A stretch of 56,256 bases of DNA from an uncultured bacterium (GTDB lineage: Bacteria > Myxococcota_A > Polyangia > Polyangiales > Houyiibacteriaceae). Below, piece by piece: positions 54,312 through 56,256 of the stretch. The notes beneath the pieces are model-generated. The model saw nothing but the letters and a program-made list of their open reading frames with translations, was not told where the DNA came from and made no database searches. Numbering within the stretch: the first letter of the stretch is position 1; every line of letters begins with the position of its first letter. Where the stretch lies: positions 1 through 56,256 of the forward strand of contig CALJDU010000077.1 in NCBI GenBank assembly GCA_938024995.1, given 5' to 3'. The translations under genes were made by a program, and so were the position numbers.

Positions 54312-56029
54312 GCGGTCTACTTTTTCTCGCGCACCGTCGGCGCCATCGCCGCTCGTTCTCCGCTTCGCTCCCGAACTCGCGCCTGAGCCCCTGTGCGCTC
54401 GCTCTACTTCTTCTCGCGCATCGGTTCTCTGTTGTTTTCGCGGTCGCGATTCTGAGCGGCCTGCTCTTCACGAACACTGCCCAGGCTGGCGGGTTCTATC
54501 TCACCGAGCGCGGCGCGAGACCGATGGGGCGCGGCTTCGCGATGGTCGCGGGCGCCGATGACCCGCAGGCCCTCTGGCTAAACCCGGCGGGGCTCGCGTA
54601 CTCCGGACAGCAGTTCCTGATCGACGGAACGCTCACGCTCCTGAACGCCGACTTCACACGTATCGACAGCGGCGGCAACACGCTCCCCACGGTCGACCTC
54701 GACGCGACCCCGGTCCCCATTCCCATGATCGCGTACTCGCACCCCATCGGAGATGACTTCGTCATCGGCGGCGCCGTGTTCGCGCCCAACGCGACCCTCG
54801 CGAACTGGCCACGCGGGCTCGACGCGAGCGGCGGCGTCTGCGATGACCCGCGGGTCGACGGATGTGAAGCACCGCCTCAGCGCTACTCCCTCCTGACCCT
54901 CGAGGGCACCGCGCTCGCCCACATCGCGCTTGGCCTCAGCTGGCGCCCCATCAAGCAGCTCTCCATCGGACTCGGCGCCCAGTTAATGGTGGGTCGCTTC
55001 CAAGCCGAGACGTACCTCTCGTCGTGCGACGGCCTCGTATGCACCCAGCCCGAGAACCCGGCGTGGGACGGACTCGCGCGCTTCGGCATGTCGATCGTCG
55101 AGCCTGGGGTCATGGCCGGGCTCATCTACGACGCTGGCGTCGTCCGCATCGGCGCATCCGTCTTGTGGTGGCCCACCGCGATCCGCGGGACGGCTGACTT
55201 CGAAGTGCGCCTCCCGTCCGCGCCGCTCTTCGACGGCGCGCGCATCGACGGTGACAGCGCCGAAGTCTCGATCCCCTTCCCCCTCACCGCCCGCGTGGGT
55301 GTCGAGGTCCGGCCCACCGACGGCCTCCGCATCGAAGCCGCCCTCGTCTACGAACGGTGGTCCGCGCAGAAGGCGCTCACCATCGAGCCCAACGATATCT
55401 TCATCCGCGACGCCCTGGCGATCGGCGACTACCAAGTCGGCTCCGTCTCCATCGCCCGGCAGCTCAACGACGTCTTCTCGATCCGCCTCGGCGGAAGCTA
55501 CGCGCTCCTCGACGGACGGCTCGAAATCGCGCTCGGATTTAACTACGAGAACAGCGCCTTCGACGACGCGACCCTCACCATCCTCACCCTCGACACCACC
55601 AAGTACCTCGCGACCCTCGGCGTCAGCTTCGAAGTCACGGACGGCGTCTGGCTCGACGCCTCCTACGCCCACGCCTTCATGCAAGACCGCCAGGTCCGCG
55701 ACAGCGTCGTGACCCAGGTCAACCCCATCCGTCCCCCGCGTCCCAGCGATCTGCCGCCGAGCGAAGGCGGAGCGGCGGTCATCGGGAACGGCGACTACAA
55801 CATGGAAGCCAACATCTTCGGGCTGGGGCTTCGCTGGCAGATCGGCCGCGGAGAGCCGAACGCCGAACAAGACCGCGACCCCAGCCCCGAAGCGGAGGTC
55901 GTCGAGCCTGCAGCCGAGCCCGACCGCGCGCCGGTCACACCGGCAAGCGACGGCGAAGCGTCACCCGAAGTCGAAGGCGAAGCGGGAGGCGAGACCGGCG
56001 AACGACAGTGGTGGGAACGCGACCCCTAG
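54308..56029 (+). CDS. FadL/OMPP1/TodX-family outer-membrane transporter
   Basis: The frame opens at GTG 54308, giving 573 residues with a long basic n-region before the signal hydrophobic core and a mature end at about GGFYLTERGARPMGRGF. Then comes AGADDPQALWLNPAGLAY; the NPAG segment near the N-terminus is the FadL hallmark, which plugs the barrel. The rest alternates short beta strands typical of a 14-strand barrel. The C-terminus is an acidic Pro/Glu/Ala-rich extension ending RQWWERDP, unusual for a barrel, whose last strand normally ends in Phe. FadL members carry fatty acids and other hydrophobics inward. Confidence 0.85.
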   Translation: MSGLLFLAHRRRHRRSFSASLPNSRLSPCALALLLLAHRFSVVFAVAILSGLLFTNTAQAGGFYLTERGARPMGRGFAMVAGADDPQALWLNPAGLAYSGQQFLIDGTLTLLNADFTRIDSGGNTLPTVDLDATPVPIPMIAYSHPIGDDFVIGGAVFAPNATLANWPRGLDASGGVCDDPRVDGCEAPPQRYSLLTLEGTALAHIALGLSWRPIKQLSIGLGAQLMVGRFQAETYLSSCDGLVCTQPENPAWDGLARFGMSIVEPGVMAGLIYDAGVVRIGASVLWWPTAIRGTADFEVRLPSAPLFDGARIDGDSAEVSIPFPLTARVGVEVRPTDGLRIEAALVYERWSAQKALTIEPNDIFIRDALAIGDYQVGSVSIARQLNDVFSIRLGGSYALLDGRLEIALGFNYENSAFDDATLTILTLDTTKYLATLGVSFEVTDGVWLDASYAHAFMQDRQVRDSVVTQVNPIRPPRPSDLPPSEGGAAVIGNGDYNMEANIFGLGLRWQIGRGEPNAEQDRDPSPEAEVVEPAAEPDRAPVTPASDGEASPEVEGEAGGETGERQWWERDP

Positions 56030-56115
56030 TTCGCGAAGGTGGTGACCAAGAGCGACAAAAGCCGCGGCTTGGGCGCGGGCCTGTTGCGACTCCGAGATCA
56101 CGAAGCGCTCGCCCC

Positions 56116-56256
56116 CTACCGCTGCGCGACCCGCCCGCTCAACACCAGCAGCACCGGCAACAACCATAAGTCTGCGACCAAACACGCCACCAGCGTCACC
56201 AGCGACAGCTCCCCGAACTGACGCACGGGCAGGAACCCGCTCAGAAGCAACACCGC
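56116..56256 (-). CDS. C-terminal end of an MMPL/RND-type transporter (cut by window edge)
   Basis: The minus strand reads open from the window edge for 46 codons to a TAG at 56116-56118. The peptide VLLLSGFLPVRQFGELS, then TLVACLVADLWLLPVLLVL matches the last two membrane helices of RND/MMPL exporters, where a Phe-Gly turn and an A-D-L-x-L-L-P-x-L-L helix are typical. The start lies beyond the window. It converges on the FadL gene, 86 bp apart. MMPL proteins move lipids or hydrophobic molecules, so it could be related to the FadL gene in function. Confidence 0.75.
   Translation of the reverse strand, partial: AVLLLSGFLPVRQFGELSLVTLVACLVADLWLLPVLLVLSGRVAQR

Overview
The window looks like chromosomal DNA of a large-genome, GC-rich predatory or soil bacterium of the Myxococcota, probably near the Polyangiales/Sandaracinaceae. 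I infer this from gene content, not from a marker tree. The signs are Hanks-type Ser/Thr kinases with PEGA repeats, FHA-GAF-cyclase and DUF4388 signalling proteins, many secreted lipoproteins with Asp/Glu/Pro-rich linkers, TIGR02996 and DUF2330 families, AgmX-like domains, a MYXO-CTERM-like tail and strongly GC-biased codons throughout. There are no rRNA genes, tRNA genes or CRISPR arrays.

Region 1 (1-4.0 kb) is an accessory, degenerating RHS locus. It holds the C-terminal end of an RHS protein with a candidate RNase-type toxin tip, a 7-nt overlapping candidate immunity gene of lower GC, and two collinear RHS core remnants lying either side of a very long Y1 (HUH) transposase-like gene with 13-bp direct repeats on both sides. 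Region 2 (4.2-11.4 kb) carries exported or membrane proteins: two paralogous membrane proteins, a pectin-acetylesterase/Notum-like lipoprotein, a TIGR02996 protein, a Cys-rich lipoprotein and a trypsin-like lipoprotein protease. Region 3 (11.4-28.5 kb) has a polytopic membrane protein, a PEGA-domain kinase, a phosphodiester-glycosidase-like protein, a HEAT/beta-propeller gene pair with a Gly-Glu-Trp-Trp tail, a DUF4388 plus J-domain protein, a gingipain-like C25 protease and an FHA-GAF-adenylate cyclase.

Region 4 (28.7-32.6 kb) is housekeeping: rpoZ, a two-gene module of unknown function, and groES-groEL behind a CIRCE operator. Region 5 (32.7-39.3 kb) has the beta-helix/double-CxxCH lipoprotein pair (TIGR03805/TIGR03806-like) and, on the other strand, a coiled-coil protein with a methyltransferase-like head followed by a membrane-anchored kinase. 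Region 6 (39.5-49.9 kb) is a tightly packed MoxR-type operon (coiled-coil membrane protein, gluzincin/TPR protein, MoxR ATPase, DUF58, BatA-like vWA protein) followed by a DUF2330 surface protein. Region 7 (49.9-56.3 kb) has prmC, a large lipoprotein overlapping a FadL-family porin, and the last 46 codons of an MMPL/RND-type transporter.

The dominant theme is cell-envelope and secreted function under kinase and second-messenger control. The least explained parts are the RHS/transposase remnant locus, the beta-helix/CxxCH pair, the unknown pair beside rpoZ, and the Trp-Trp-containing disordered tails.
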